Assembly (NCBI GenBank): GCA_963837325.1
Contig: CAWIMV010000002.1
Location: 310,001-374,000 of the forward strand
DNA from: CAVQKZ01 sp963837325
Lineage (GTDB): Bacteria; Actinomycetota; Actinomycetes; Mycobacteriales; Jatrophihabitantaceae
DNA length: 64,000 nt
Direction of reading: 5' to 3'
In this document: positions 25,995 through 33,104 of the stretch, in pieces
How the letters are laid out: each line of letters begins with the position of its first letter
How positions within the stretch are numbered: the first letter of the stretch is position 1
Position numbers and translations under genes: made by a program
Notes under the pieces: generated by a model
The model's input: the letters and a program-made list of their open reading frames with translations, nothing else
Databases searched by the model: none
Told to the model about the DNA's origin: nothing

Positions 25995-26612
25995 CTATCG
26001 CAACAACTGCTCGGTCAGCGTGGTGTACCACCACTTCTCGACAACGGCCGGGCTCCACTTGTACTCGCGAATTGCCGCGTCGAAGGTCTCGAGGGAGACC
26101 AGCAGACCGTAGGCGGCGACCGCTCGCTCGACTCCAACGCCCGCACGCCAGACGTTGGCGGGCCACGAGGAGAAGACCTTGCGCCGCTCGTGGTCGCCCC
26201 GGCGGCGGCCCTCGTCGTAAGCGGTGCCGAGGTCGGGGTGCTGTCGTCGGCCCTCGGCGAGGATCCGGATGACGTCGCCGCCGCGCTCGTAGAGCCGCCG
26301 GTCGAATGCCACGAAGGCACGAAGCTGTCCGGCCGGGTCGCCGACGCGCTTCTGTAGGTCGGCCACCACGCGGTCGACGTCTGCGCTCTTCTCGGCGGCG
26401 TCGATGAGAGAGCTCGCCAATCCCGCTTTGCTGCCGTAGACGTGGTACACGGTTGCCTCTGACACCCCGGCGTCCTCGGCCACCGACCGGATGCTGGTCC
26501 CGGCCCAGCCCTTGTCCAGGAAGCGGGCGCGCGCTGCCGCGGCGATGAGCTCGCGGGTGCGGTTGGCCTGCTGCTCGCGCAGACCGGATCGATACGTGCG
26601 GGGGACGCTCAC
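25995..26612 (-). CDS. TetR-family transcriptional regulator
   Basis: A 205-residue repressor. The TetR helix-turn-helix lies at about residues 18-64 (RELIAAAARARFLDKGWAGT then SIRSVAEDAGVSEATVYHVYGSK). The C-terminal ligand domain (about 75-205) includes EYKWSPAVVEKWW near the end. It is divergent from the SnoaL-like gene at 26704 across a 91-bp gap that contains the short inverted repeat GAGT-GTT-ACTC, a possible operator. It probably represses itself and that gene. The ligand is unknown. Confidence 0.88.
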   Translation of the reverse strand: MSVPRTYRSGLREQQANRTRELIAAAARARFLDKGWAGTSIRSVAEDAGVSEATVYHVYGSKAGLASSLIDAAEKSADVDRVVADLQKRVGDPAGQLRAFVAFDRRLYERGGDVIRILAEGRRQHPDLGTAYDEGRRRGDHERRKVFSSWPANVWRAGVGVERAVAAYGLLVSLETFDAAIREYKWSPAVVEKWWYTTLTEQLLR

Positions 26613-26703
26613 GAAACAACACTGTACAGGTTGGTTGAGGTTCGCTATATTTACTGAGTGTTACTCGAATGAATCCTCGATACCTCAATGAAAAGGACGG
26701 ATC

Positions 26704-27123
26704 ATGACCGCAACCCAGCACCTCGCCCCGGCTCCCACCACCGTCGCCCGCCAGATTCTGGACGACCTTGAGGCGGCCTGGAACAGTGCCGACGGGGCAG
26801 CGTTCGGCGCGCTCTACACATCGGACGCCTCGTTCGTGAACATCCGGGGTGAGCACATCCAGGGCCGTGCCGCCATCGGGGCGGGCCACCACGGGATCTT
26901 CACCACCATCTACGCCGGCAGCAGCAACAGCATGGAGCTGGTCCGCGCCGAGCAGGTCGCCGAAGGCGTCGTGCTCGCAGTCTCGCGCAACACGCTCGAT
27001 TGCCCCACCGGCCCGCTCGCCGGCCGCCACCAGGCGATGTCGACGAGCGTGATCACGCGATCCGAGGACGATCTCGGCTCTTGGCGCATCCTCTCCAGCC
27101 ACAACACGCTCGTCACCGTCTGA
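26704..27123 (+). CDS. SgcJ/EcaC-type SnoaL-like (NTF2 fold) protein
   Basis: A 139-residue single-domain protein with the cone-shaped NTF2/SnoaL fold. The recognisable segments are QILDDLEAAWNSADGAAFGALYTSDASFV (split around residue 17-45) and the histidine-containing loop GRAAIGAGHHGIFTTIYAGS. Members of the SgcJ/EcaC group bind hydrophobic ligands, and many have no proven catalytic activity. AAAGGA precedes the ATG. The divergent TetR gene is its likely regulator. Confidence 0.82.
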   Translation: MTATQHLAPAPTTVARQILDDLEAAWNSADGAAFGALYTSDASFVNIRGEHIQGRAAIGAGHHGIFTTIYAGSSNSMELVRAEQVAEGVVLAVSRNTLDCPTGPLAGRHQAMSTSVITRSEDDLGSWRILSSHNTLVTV

Positions 27124-27289
27124 CCCGGCCGACGATGGCGCCGACGATCAGCCGGCCCGCGGCGCGGGGAGGATCCTGCTCGCCAGGCGAGCACAATCGT
27201 CCCCGCGTCGGTCGGTGCTCAACGGCTGTGACTCCGCGCTGAGCGAACGCGCACCCGGACTGACCGGCCCGGTGGCTAACGTTCAATCC

Positions 27290-27613
27290 ATGGACAATGT
27301 CATCCCGCTGCCGGTGCGCACCGCTCCGCAGACTCGGCCCGAGCCGCTGTGGCGAGAGGCGGTCGGCGAGCAGTTACGTGCCGAACGGACGGACCGCGAC
27401 GAACGTATCGCCGACGTCGCCACACGCGCCGGCGTCGCAGCGCAGTACCTGTCCGAGCTCGAACGCGGCCTGAAGGACCCGTCGTCGGAGGTGCTGTCGG
27501 CAGTGTCCGGCGCGCTCGGCCTTCCGGTTCTCGAACTCACCCGCCGCGCCAGCCACCGCCTGATGACGGCGCCAGCTCGACTACCCGCCGGCCCTGTCTG
27601 CCTAGCCGCCTGA
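27290..27613 (+). CDS. XRE-family regulator next to clpP (PopR/ClgR-like)
   Basis: A 107-residue helix-turn-helix protein (HTH about residues 25-80: IADVATRAGVAAQYLSELER then GLKDPSSEVLSAVSGALGLP). It ends in CLAA. Streptomyces PopR and ClgR are small XRE activators of clpP operons whose C-terminal alanines make them substrates of the Clp protease. This protein has the same size, tail and neighbourhood, since it converges on the clpP pair and overlaps the end of the downstream clpP by 12 nt. A role as a degradable activator of the clpP operon at 28830-27602 is therefore inferred, not shown. The ATG at 27290 is chosen by family alignment; a longer upstream frame lacks support. Confidence 0.82.
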   Translation: MDNVIPLPVRTAPQTRPEPLWREAVGEQLRAERTDRDERIADVATRAGVAAQYLSELERGLKDPSSEVLSAVSGALGLPVLELTRRASHRLMTAPARLPAGPVCLAA

Positions 27614-28213
27614 CAGTCCCGGCATGTCGCGGGTGATCAGCACCCCGTCGACGACGCCGTAGTCCACCGCGCCCTGAGCGCTGAGAATCAGGTCGCGCTC
27701 AGTGTCTTCGCGCACCTGTTCCGGCGACTTACCGGTGTGCTCAGCGAGTATTTGCTCGAGCATCGTGCGAACGCGTTCCACCTCGTCGGCTTCCAGCACG
27801 AGGTCGGGGATCGCGCCGCGACCCTCGGCCGCGGGTGCGTGGATGACCACCCGGCCGTGGGGCAGGATCTGCCGTTTGCCCCGCGCGCCACCAGCGAGCA
27901 GCATCGCCGCAGTGGCCCCTGCCTGCCCCACGCACGTCGTCTCCACGGCCGGCCGGATGTACTGCATCGCGTCGTAGATCGCGAGCGTCGCCGGGATCGA
28001 GCCGCCGGCCGAATTGATGTACAGATTGATCGGCTGGTCCGGGCTCTCCGACTCCAGATGGATCAGCTGCGCGATTACGGCGTTGGCGACCCCGTCGTCG
28101 ATGCCTGTACCGAGGTAGATGACCCGCTCGGCCAGCAGACGACTGAAGATGTCGACAGTGCGCTCGCCTTGGTTGGTACGCGTGGTGACGTAAGGAATCG
28201 TGTAACTCGTCAT
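27602..28213 (-). CDS. ClpP-like protease subunit with apparent loss of the nucleophilic serine
   Basis: A 203-residue ClpP-family subunit. The fold-defining segments are intact: INLYINSAGGSIPATLAIYD, the handle region with His125 (GRVVIHAPAAEG) and the DTERDLILSAQGAVDYG block carrying the acidic triad residue. At the nucleophile elbow the protein reads GQAGATAAMLLAGG (residues 96-109), where active ClpP has GQAASAAAVLLA or GMAASMGA. The serine position is alanine (Ala100), with Thr101 beside it. It may thus be a ClpR-like, catalytically silent ring partner of the upstream ClpP. The start overlaps that gene by 4 nt, so the two are made together. Confidence 0.88.
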   Translation of the reverse strand: MTSYTIPYVTTRTNQGERTVDIFSRLLAERVIYLGTGIDDGVANAVIAQLIHLESESPDQPINLYINSAGGSIPATLAIYDAMQYIRPAVETTCVGQAGATAAMLLAGGARGKRQILPHGRVVIHAPAAEGRGAIPDLVLEADEVERVRTMLEQILAEHTGKSPEQVREDTERDLILSAQGAVDYGVVDGVLITRDMPGLSGG

Positions 28214-28830
28214 CGGCGCGCCCCCAGCCCGACCGGTCGGCGTGGTGCCGGGAGGATGTCGTCGCCGATCTCCACGAGGTGGTCGACGAACCCGTAGGCC
28301 AGGGCCTCAGGGGCGCCGAACCAGCGGTCGCGGCGCGAGTCGCGCTCGATCACCGCGACGTCCTGCCCGGTGTCGTGGGCGATGAGTTCGAGCACGGTGT
28401 CGCGGGTGCGGCGCAGGTCGTCGGCCTGGATCGCGATATCCATAGCGGTGCCGCCGATGCCCCCGGAGCCTTGGTGCAGCAGCACCTTTGAGTTCGGCGC
28501 CGCGTACCGCTTGCCCTTCGTGCCAGAGCTGAGAAGGAACTGCCCGGCGCTGTAGGCCATACCTAGGTTGACCGTCACCACATCGTTCGGGATCGCCCGC
28601 ATGCAGTCACGGATGGCGAGCATGCCTGGCACCGAGCCGCCCGGCGAATTGATCAGCAGCCGGATATCGGCGACGGGGTCGTCCGCCGCGAGCAGGATCA
28701 GCCCGGTGCACAGCCGGTTGCTGTTCCATTGTTCGAGCGGCTCGCCGAGCAGCAGCGTGCGCCGCTCGAACAGCCGTTGGTACATCTCCTCGTCGAGCCA
28801 GTGGCCCGGCACCATTGTTTCGTCGCTCAT
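28210..28830 (-). CDS. clpP: ATP-dependent Clp protease proteolytic subunit
   Basis: A 206-residue ClpP with a full catalytic triad: Ser94 in GMAYSAGQFLL, His119 in SKVLLHQGSGG and Asp168 in RRDRWF. It lacks a long propeptide. ClpP forms tetradecamers that degrade proteins fed by ClpX or ClpC. The ATG at 28828-28830 is chosen because the sequence starts in the usual way (MSDETMVPGHWLDEEMY); upstream in-frame codons add an unlikely basic stretch. It is the first gene of a two-gene operon with the apparently inactive ClpP-like subunit. A mixed-ring arrangement, as for the mycobacterial ClpP1P2 pair, is expected. Confidence 0.93.
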   Translation of the reverse strand: MSDETMVPGHWLDEEMYQRLFERRTLLLGEPLEQWNSNRLCTGLILLAADDPVADIRLLINSPGGSVPGMLAIRDCMRAIPNDVVTVNLGMAYSAGQFLLSSGTKGKRYAAPNSKVLLHQGSGGIGGTAMDIAIQADDLRRTRDTVLELIAHDTGQDVAVIERDSRRDRWFGAPEALAYGFVDHLVEIGDDILPAPRRPVGLGARR

Positions 28831-28884
28831 GAACCCAGCGTGCCCGCCACTAACGGGCTTTGGGGCTGCACGCTGCTCAAGGCA

Positions 28885-28903
28885 GCGCTGCTTTCGGCAG
28901 CGC
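28885..28903. other. GC-rich hairpin between membrane-protein gene and clpP
   Basis: GCGCTGC (28885-28891) and GCAGCGC (28897-28903) are perfect 7-bp arms around TTTCG. The hairpin is downstream of the gene ending at 28959 and 55 bp upstream of the clpP start. It could end the upstream transcript or act as a clpP operator; no T-run follows on the minus strand. Confidence 0.5.
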
Positions 28904-28958
28904 GACGAGGCGAGACGTCGGCACAAGCGGCGCGACCGCAGGGCGTTGTGCCTCGAGG

Positions 28959-29585
28959 TCAGCGCTGATGAGCAAGCAGGGCGACAAGCGTGATCGTCAC
29001 GACGAAGCCGAGCGTTAACGTCCACCCCTGCCAGGTCTGCGGTCGATAGCCCCACCCGACGCGTTTCGGGCCGAACCAAGGTCGGCGAGCGCTGCGCACG
29101 GCAACGTCCTCCTTGTCATTGTCCGAATCGATGGCACCGAGTAGGGCGGTGGCGGCGTCCGGATCGGGCGTGCTGACCCACACCCGCTCGCCGGAGGCCA
29201 ACCGCAGTGCGAGTGCGCGGCCGGCCCGTACGGTGAGTCGAGTCGAGCGCCAGGCCACCGGCAGGCCCGCTCCGAAGACGGCCGGCCACGACAACTGGGT
29301 CGTCCCGGCCGCTGTGATCTCGTTGGCTGGGATCCACCGCGTGCGCCCACGGATACCCGACCCGATACCGACGCCGTCCGCGGAGACGGTGAGCCGCACG
29401 GTCGCCAGGTGAACGCTCACGAGCAGGCCGAGCAGCACAACGGGTCCAAAAGCCACTGCGAACTGCGCCCCGGTCGAGCCGACGATCAGCAGTATTGCGG
29501 CCGACAGGGCGCCCGCGGCCAGAGCGGCTCCGACAGCGGTCCGCCAGGAAGTAACGGTGCTGGTGTAGATCGTCAGCCGCGTCAT
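28959..29585 (-). CDS. Membrane protein with PH-like domain, GntR-linked
   Basis: A 208-residue membrane protein. Two hydrophobic helices lie near the N-terminus (about 15-36 and 42-64) and one at the C-terminus (about 185-205). The soluble middle part (RLTVSADGVGIGSGIRGRTR then WIPANEITAAGTTQL) resembles bacterial PH-like/DUF1648-type domains. It overlaps the upstream GntR-family gene by 4 nt. YtrA-type regulators are usually cotranscribed with membrane or ABC proteins they control, so this protein is the likely effector of that unit. Function is unknown. Confidence 0.75.
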   Translation of the reverse strand: MTRLTIYTSTVTSWRTAVGAALAAGALSAAILLIVGSTGAQFAVAFGPVVLLGLLVSVHLATVRLTVSADGVGIGSGIRGRTRWIPANEITAAGTTQLSWPAVFGAGLPVAWRSTRLTVRAGRALALRLASGERVWVSTPDPDAATALLGAIDSDNDKEDVAVRSARRPWFGPKRVGWGYRPQTWQGWTLTLGFVVTITLVALLAHQR

Positions 29586-29923
29586 GCCTGCCTCACCATG
29601 TCGCTGAGTTCAATCTTCGTGTACCCGTACCGGCGACCGACCTCGAGCAGCCCTCGCACGGCCTCGCCGATCGCGCTGCACCCGACGTCGCCGGCGCGCA
29701 CGGTCACTCCCCGCCCACGGCGGAATTCGAGCAGACCCTCGTCCCGCAGTTCGCGGTACGCGGCGAGCACGGTGTTCGCATTGACCCCGAGCACGCCGGC
29801 GAGATCGGCCGCAGTCGGCAGTCGCGCGCCGTCCGACAACGTCCCGTCGATCACCCCGCGCCGCACGATCGCTGCGATCTGGGCGCCGAGCGCCCCTCGC
29901 CTGGGGTCGACCTCCCACAACAT
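29582..29923 (-). CDS. GntR-family regulator, YtrA subfamily
   Basis: A 113-residue regulator with one winged helix-turn-helix (about residues 12-75: LPTAADLAGVLGVNANTVLA then AYRELRDEGLLEFRRGRGV) and a short C-terminal dimerisation tail, as in YtrA proteins. The start at 29923 is chosen because the family begins with the MLxxVDP pattern seen here (MLWEVDPRRG); an ATG 15 nt upstream is possible. No Shine-Dalgarno sequence precedes either, so a leaderless mRNA is likely. A perfect inverted repeat covers the start codon, which points to strong autoregulation. Confidence 0.85.
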   Translation of the reverse strand: MLWEVDPRRGALGAQIAAIVRRGVIDGTLSDGARLPTAADLAGVLGVNANTVLAAYRELRDEGLLEFRRGRGVTVRAGDVGCSAIGEAVRGLLEVGRRYGYTKIELSDMVRQA

Positions 29924-29946
29924 GGTGCTATTTAGCATAGCACCAT
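29922..29946. promoter_or_regulatory. Perfect 9-bp inverted repeat: probable GntR/YtrA operator
   Basis: ATGGTGCTA (29922-29930), seven spacer bases, and TAGCACCAT (29938-29946) form a perfect palindrome of 9-bp arms. It overlaps the start codon(s) of the GntR gene and a -10-like TATGCT on the minus strand. YtrA-type proteins bind such long spaced palindromes, so this is the likely autoregulatory site. Confidence 0.75.
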
Positions 29947-30058
29947 AGGCTACGTCCGCGGATGTCAGCTGAGCACCTTGCGCGGACGCGTTGCTAGTCG
30001 AACTGTCGTCTGAGAGCTTGGGACTGACGGTTTGGTCGCCGACCCCGCTACATCGGCC

Positions 30059-31348
30059 TCAGGCGAGCGGCAGGAAGCCGATGCCGGCGTGGTCTTCGAG
30101 GCCCTTACCAGCGCAGCTGTCGTGGTTGGGGCCCCCTGGACTGGAGCAACCCAACTTGCCGCCGTAGCCGGTGTCGGAGCCGACCCAGAGCCCGGCCGGC
30201 GTCAACAAGAGCTCCTTGGCGCCGATTCCGCGGGTCCGCTCCGGGTCCCAGGACAGCGCCTTGCCCGTCGTGGGATCGATAGCACCGATTCCGGGACGCG
30301 AGGCACAGCCCGCGCCGCAGCTGTCACTGCCGAACGGGTTGTCCAGCCACCGGTTGTGGCCACCGACGTACACGGCCAGGCTCGAGATGGCGACCGAGTG
30401 CAGCGTGTCACCGCCCGTGTAATTGATCCACGTGGGGCGGACGGGCGAGAGGATGTTCGTTTCGAACCGAGCCGCCGCATCGCAGATTGTGATGCCCCGG
30501 TCGCCGCTCTTGGGCACGAAGCCCGTGCCGTCGAGCACGAAGTAGGAGCCGTCCGGGCTGAAGTCGACATCGCGCAGGTAGAAGTCGTAACTCGAGGACG
30601 CGCACTGCTTCATCAAGGGCTGGTAGTACCAGGATGAGAGCGTGCCCTGGGTAGCTCCGAGGTTCACCATGAACGCTTGACGGCGGGCTTGGCCGCTCAC
30701 CGACTTGACGTTGGCCACCGCGGCCAGGTGCGTGCCATCCGGCGAGATTGCCGTGCGGTACACGTGGCTGCCGGAGATGTTGAGGTTCAGGTAACCGGTG
30801 TCGGCGCCGGTAACCGGGTTCAGTGCCGCGAGCTTCTTGCTGAAGCTGCCGCCCGCAATGAGTCGGCCGGCCTGCAATTGCAACGTGGTGACCTCGCCGC
30901 TCAGGTGAGCGTTGAAGCCGGCATCGAGTGCTCCGGTCGTGGCATTGACGACGGCGAGGGCCGGCCGGGAGACGCCATTCACGGTTTTGAATGTCCCGCC
31001 GACGGCTAACCGGCCTCCGCCGAGATCCTCAATGGCCCAGACTTCGCCGTTGAACTTGGGCGCGAAGCTGGTGAGAGCTCCGGTGGTGGCGCTGAACGCG
31101 CCGATGTTGGTGCGCGGCTGACCGCCGAGGGTTGCGAACTTCCCACCGGCGTACATCGTGCCGCCGACCTGCTGCAGGGCGTAGGTCGCGTAGTTGCCGT
31201 GGGGCAACTGCGGGGTGTAGTTGGCCGGGTTGGCCGAGACGATATTCGGCTGGGCGATGCCAGCCCACGCCGTGCCCATCGACAGCGGGATCGCCAGGCA
31301 CGTCAGGCCCCCGACCAGAACAGCTAAACGTGCCGGACTAAACCTCAT
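30059..31348 (-). CDS. Secreted beta-propeller-like repeat protein (copy B)
   Basis: A 429-residue exported protein with an N-terminal signal peptide (MRFSPARLAVLVGGLTCLAI, cleavage near AWA-G). It is a paralogue of the protein at 3989-5260: after the signal it reads ANYTPQLPHGNYATYALQQV, and it shares the C-terminal block NPFGSDSCGAGCASRPGIG and GLWVGSDTG. The interior is made of strands such as TMYAGGKFATLGGQPRTNIG, which recall delta-60/propeller repeats. Extra cysteines near the C-terminus (LGCSSPGGPNHDSCAGKG) may form disulfides. GGGGGAG lies 5 nt before the ATG. No enzyme motif is seen; a role outside the cell in binding or signalling is a guess. Confidence 0.8.
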   Translation of the reverse strand: MRFSPARLAVLVGGLTCLAIPLSMGTAWAGIAQPNIVSANPANYTPQLPHGNYATYALQQVGGTMYAGGKFATLGGQPRTNIGAFSATTGALTSFAPKFNGEVWAIEDLGGGRLAVGGTFKTVNGVSRPALAVVNATTGALDAGFNAHLSGEVTTLQLQAGRLIAGGSFSKKLAALNPVTGADTGYLNLNISGSHVYRTAISPDGTHLAAVANVKSVSGQARRQAFMVNLGATQGTLSSWYYQPLMKQCASSSYDFYLRDVDFSPDGSYFVLDGTGFVPKSGDRGITICDAAARFETNILSPVRPTWINYTGGDTLHSVAISSLAVYVGGHNRWLDNPFGSDSCGAGCASRPGIGAIDPTTGKALSWDPERTRGIGAKELLLTPAGLWVGSDTGYGGKLGCSSPGGPNHDSCAGKGLEDHAGIGFLPLA

Positions 31349-31548
31349 CTGACTCCCCCGTTGTCATGTGCGGCACCGACGCGCTCGGATGCCCGTGCTA
31401 TGTGCTGTCGGCGTTAATAATGCACCCCGGTCGCGGGATTTGAGCCCGTCGAAATACAAGGCCTTTTTCAAGGCGCGGCTTTTAGCACGCTTTGCCGCCG
31501 GCATTCGCCTCGCTAATCGGATACCTGCTGATATCCGCGGGCGGGGCG

Positions 31549-32010
31549 TCAGACCTCGACCGTCATGTCGACGGCGTTCCCGTGCTCCGAGTCGCCGCCA
31601 CGGACGAGGACGTAGCTGCGCTGCAGGTCGGCCCGGTAGACGACCAACGGTCCGCGTGGCTGCAGGTCGTCGCCGCTCAGCCGTTTGTCCCGCGGTAGTC
31701 GCGAGTTGAGGGAGTCCAGCGCGGCGTCCACCTCGTCCGGCGTGGCCGGTGCGGCGTGCGCGTCGAAGTACGCCGCCGCAGCCTTCCCAACGTCAACGGT
31801 GGAATCAAAGACGGTGATGGCGACGGCGGTTCGGTGAGCGATGTTGCGGGAGTGCCGGCTGTCCGGCGAGGACACCCAGCACAGGCGGTTAGCGTCGAGC
31901 GGCGCGAAGAAGACCGGGCTGACCCACGGTTGTCCGTCTTCGTCGGCCGTGCCGAGCACGAGGTAACGGTTGGCGGTGAGCACGCGGTCTACGCCGGAGC
32001 GGTCGATCAT
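31549..32010 (-). CDS. Pyridoxamine 5'-phosphate oxidase-family (PPOX/FDOR) protein
   Basis: A 153-residue split-barrel flavin- or F420-binding protein. The first strands are characteristic (RVLTANRYLVLGTADEDGQP then WVSPVFFAPLDANRLCWVSS), followed by SRHSRNIAHRTAVAITVFDS. Members reduce or bind small ligands with FMN, F420 or heme; which cofactor is used here cannot be decided. It lies alone between the secreted propeller gene and the divergent rhomboid gene. Confidence 0.85.
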   Translation of the reverse strand: MIDRSGVDRVLTANRYLVLGTADEDGQPWVSPVFFAPLDANRLCWVSSPDSRHSRNIAHRTAVAITVFDSTVDVGKAAAAYFDAHAAPATPDEVDAALDSLNSRLPRDKRLSGDDLQPRGPLVVYRADLQRSYVLVRGGDSEHGNAVDMTVEV

Positions 32011-32203
32011 CAGGCGCTTCTACCGAGGTACGTGGAACCGCAGCTGCAACACCCGCTGTGCATGATCACCCTGCTCACGATCTCTTTGGTCTCGCCGCGA
32101 TTCAGCTCACGACCGCCCGTGGCCGAAGAAGCTTCCGACGAGTGGAGCTAGCGGACCGTTCATCGGCCGTGCAGCGCTCGCTGGTCCGGGGCAGACTACG
32201 CGC

Positions 32204-33007
32204 GTGGTGATCCCGGTCCATGACATCAATCCGCTGCGCCGGGTTCCCTGGGTCACCTACGCGCTGATCGCCGCAAACGTTCTCGTGTTCCTGTTGACGC
32301 CGGGGAACTCGACGTCCGTGGGTGGATCGACCACGGTGGGCGAGCAATGCCGCCAACTGGAGTTGTACGACCACTACGCGGCGATCCCCAGAGAACTGAT
32401 CCACAATGCACCGCTGCCGCGGGTGGCGACCGGGTCTGCGGTGGTCGTGGGCAACCGGGTCGGCTGTGCGCTGGACCAGCCGAGCTACCACAAGGTGCCC
32501 TTCCTTTCGGCGGTCACGTCGCAGTTTCTGCACGGCGGGTGGCTGCATCTGCTCGGCAACGTGCTGTTCCTGCTGATCTTCGGCAACAACGTCGAGGATC
32601 GGATGGGCCGGGTCAAGTTCCTCCTCTTCTACCTGGTCAGCGGAATCGTGGCCGCCTACGCCTTCGCGCTGGCCAATGCGAACTCGACCGAGACGCTCAT
32701 CGGTGCGTCCGGTGCGATCGCCGGCGTGCTCGGGGCATACCTGGCGATGTTCCCCCGCGCCCGCGTCTGGAGCCTGGTGCCGTTCCTGTTCTTCATCCCG
32801 TTGCGCTTGCCGGCGTGGCTCGTGCTCGGCATGTGGTTCCTGTTGCAATGGGCCTATTCAACCGGCGCCGCGGTCTCTTCGGCCGGTGACGTCGCCTACC
32901 TCGCGCACGTCGCCGGGTTCATGTTCGGCCTACTCGTCGGCCTTGCCGTGCGCCGCACCGGCGGGCCGGCCGAGCGTCCGGTCGCCCGCCGACGGCCCGC
33001 CTGGTGA
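32204..33007 (+). CDS. Rhomboid-family intramembrane serine protease
   Basis: A 267-residue polytopic membrane protein of the rhomboid family, which cleaves transmembrane segments of other proteins. The catalytic Ser lies in LIGASGAIAGVLGAY and the catalytic His in VAYLAHVAGFMFG. The usual HGGWLHLLGNVLFLLIFGNNVEDRMG segment is present (about residues 108-133, the L1/TM2 region), with some six helices. The soluble loop after helix 1 (about 35-95) is longer than in E. coli GlpG and contains two cysteines. GTG start, no clear Shine-Dalgarno site. No substrate can be named; the coiled-coil gene follows after about 100 nt. Confidence 0.92.
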   Translation: MVIPVHDINPLRRVPWVTYALIAANVLVFLLTPGNSTSVGGSTTVGEQCRQLELYDHYAAIPRELIHNAPLPRVATGSAVVVGNRVGCALDQPSYHKVPFLSAVTSQFLHGGWLHLLGNVLFLLIFGNNVEDRMGRVKFLLFYLVSGIVAAYAFALANANSTETLIGASGAIAGVLGAYLAMFPRARVWSLVPFLFFIPLRLPAWLVLGMWFLLQWAYSTGAAVSSAGDVAYLAHVAGFMFGLLVGLAVRRTGGPAERPVARRRPAW

Positions 33008-33104
33008 GCCGACGCCGCATGTTGGCCGGGCGGGTTTTGTCAGCTATCGCGTAGTAGGTAACGTTTCGGAAATTCCATCGATCGCCAGGAGAGGCAACGA
33101 CATC

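Noticed and set aside
25437..26357. Long plus-strand frame from the tRNA-Ser region into the TetR gene
   Set aside because: It starts in the tRNA and is antisense to TetR; only the short excisionase-like part is meaningful.
31349..31548. Possible small RNA or riboswitch in the gap before the PPOX-family gene
   Set aside because: Only scattered short complementarities were seen; no known riboswitch core or convincing promoter-terminator pair.
32676..33104. N-terminal extension of the coiled-coil protein into the rhomboid gene
   Set aside because: The extension is the out-of-frame reading of the rhomboid gene; a ribosome binding site supports GTG at 33105.
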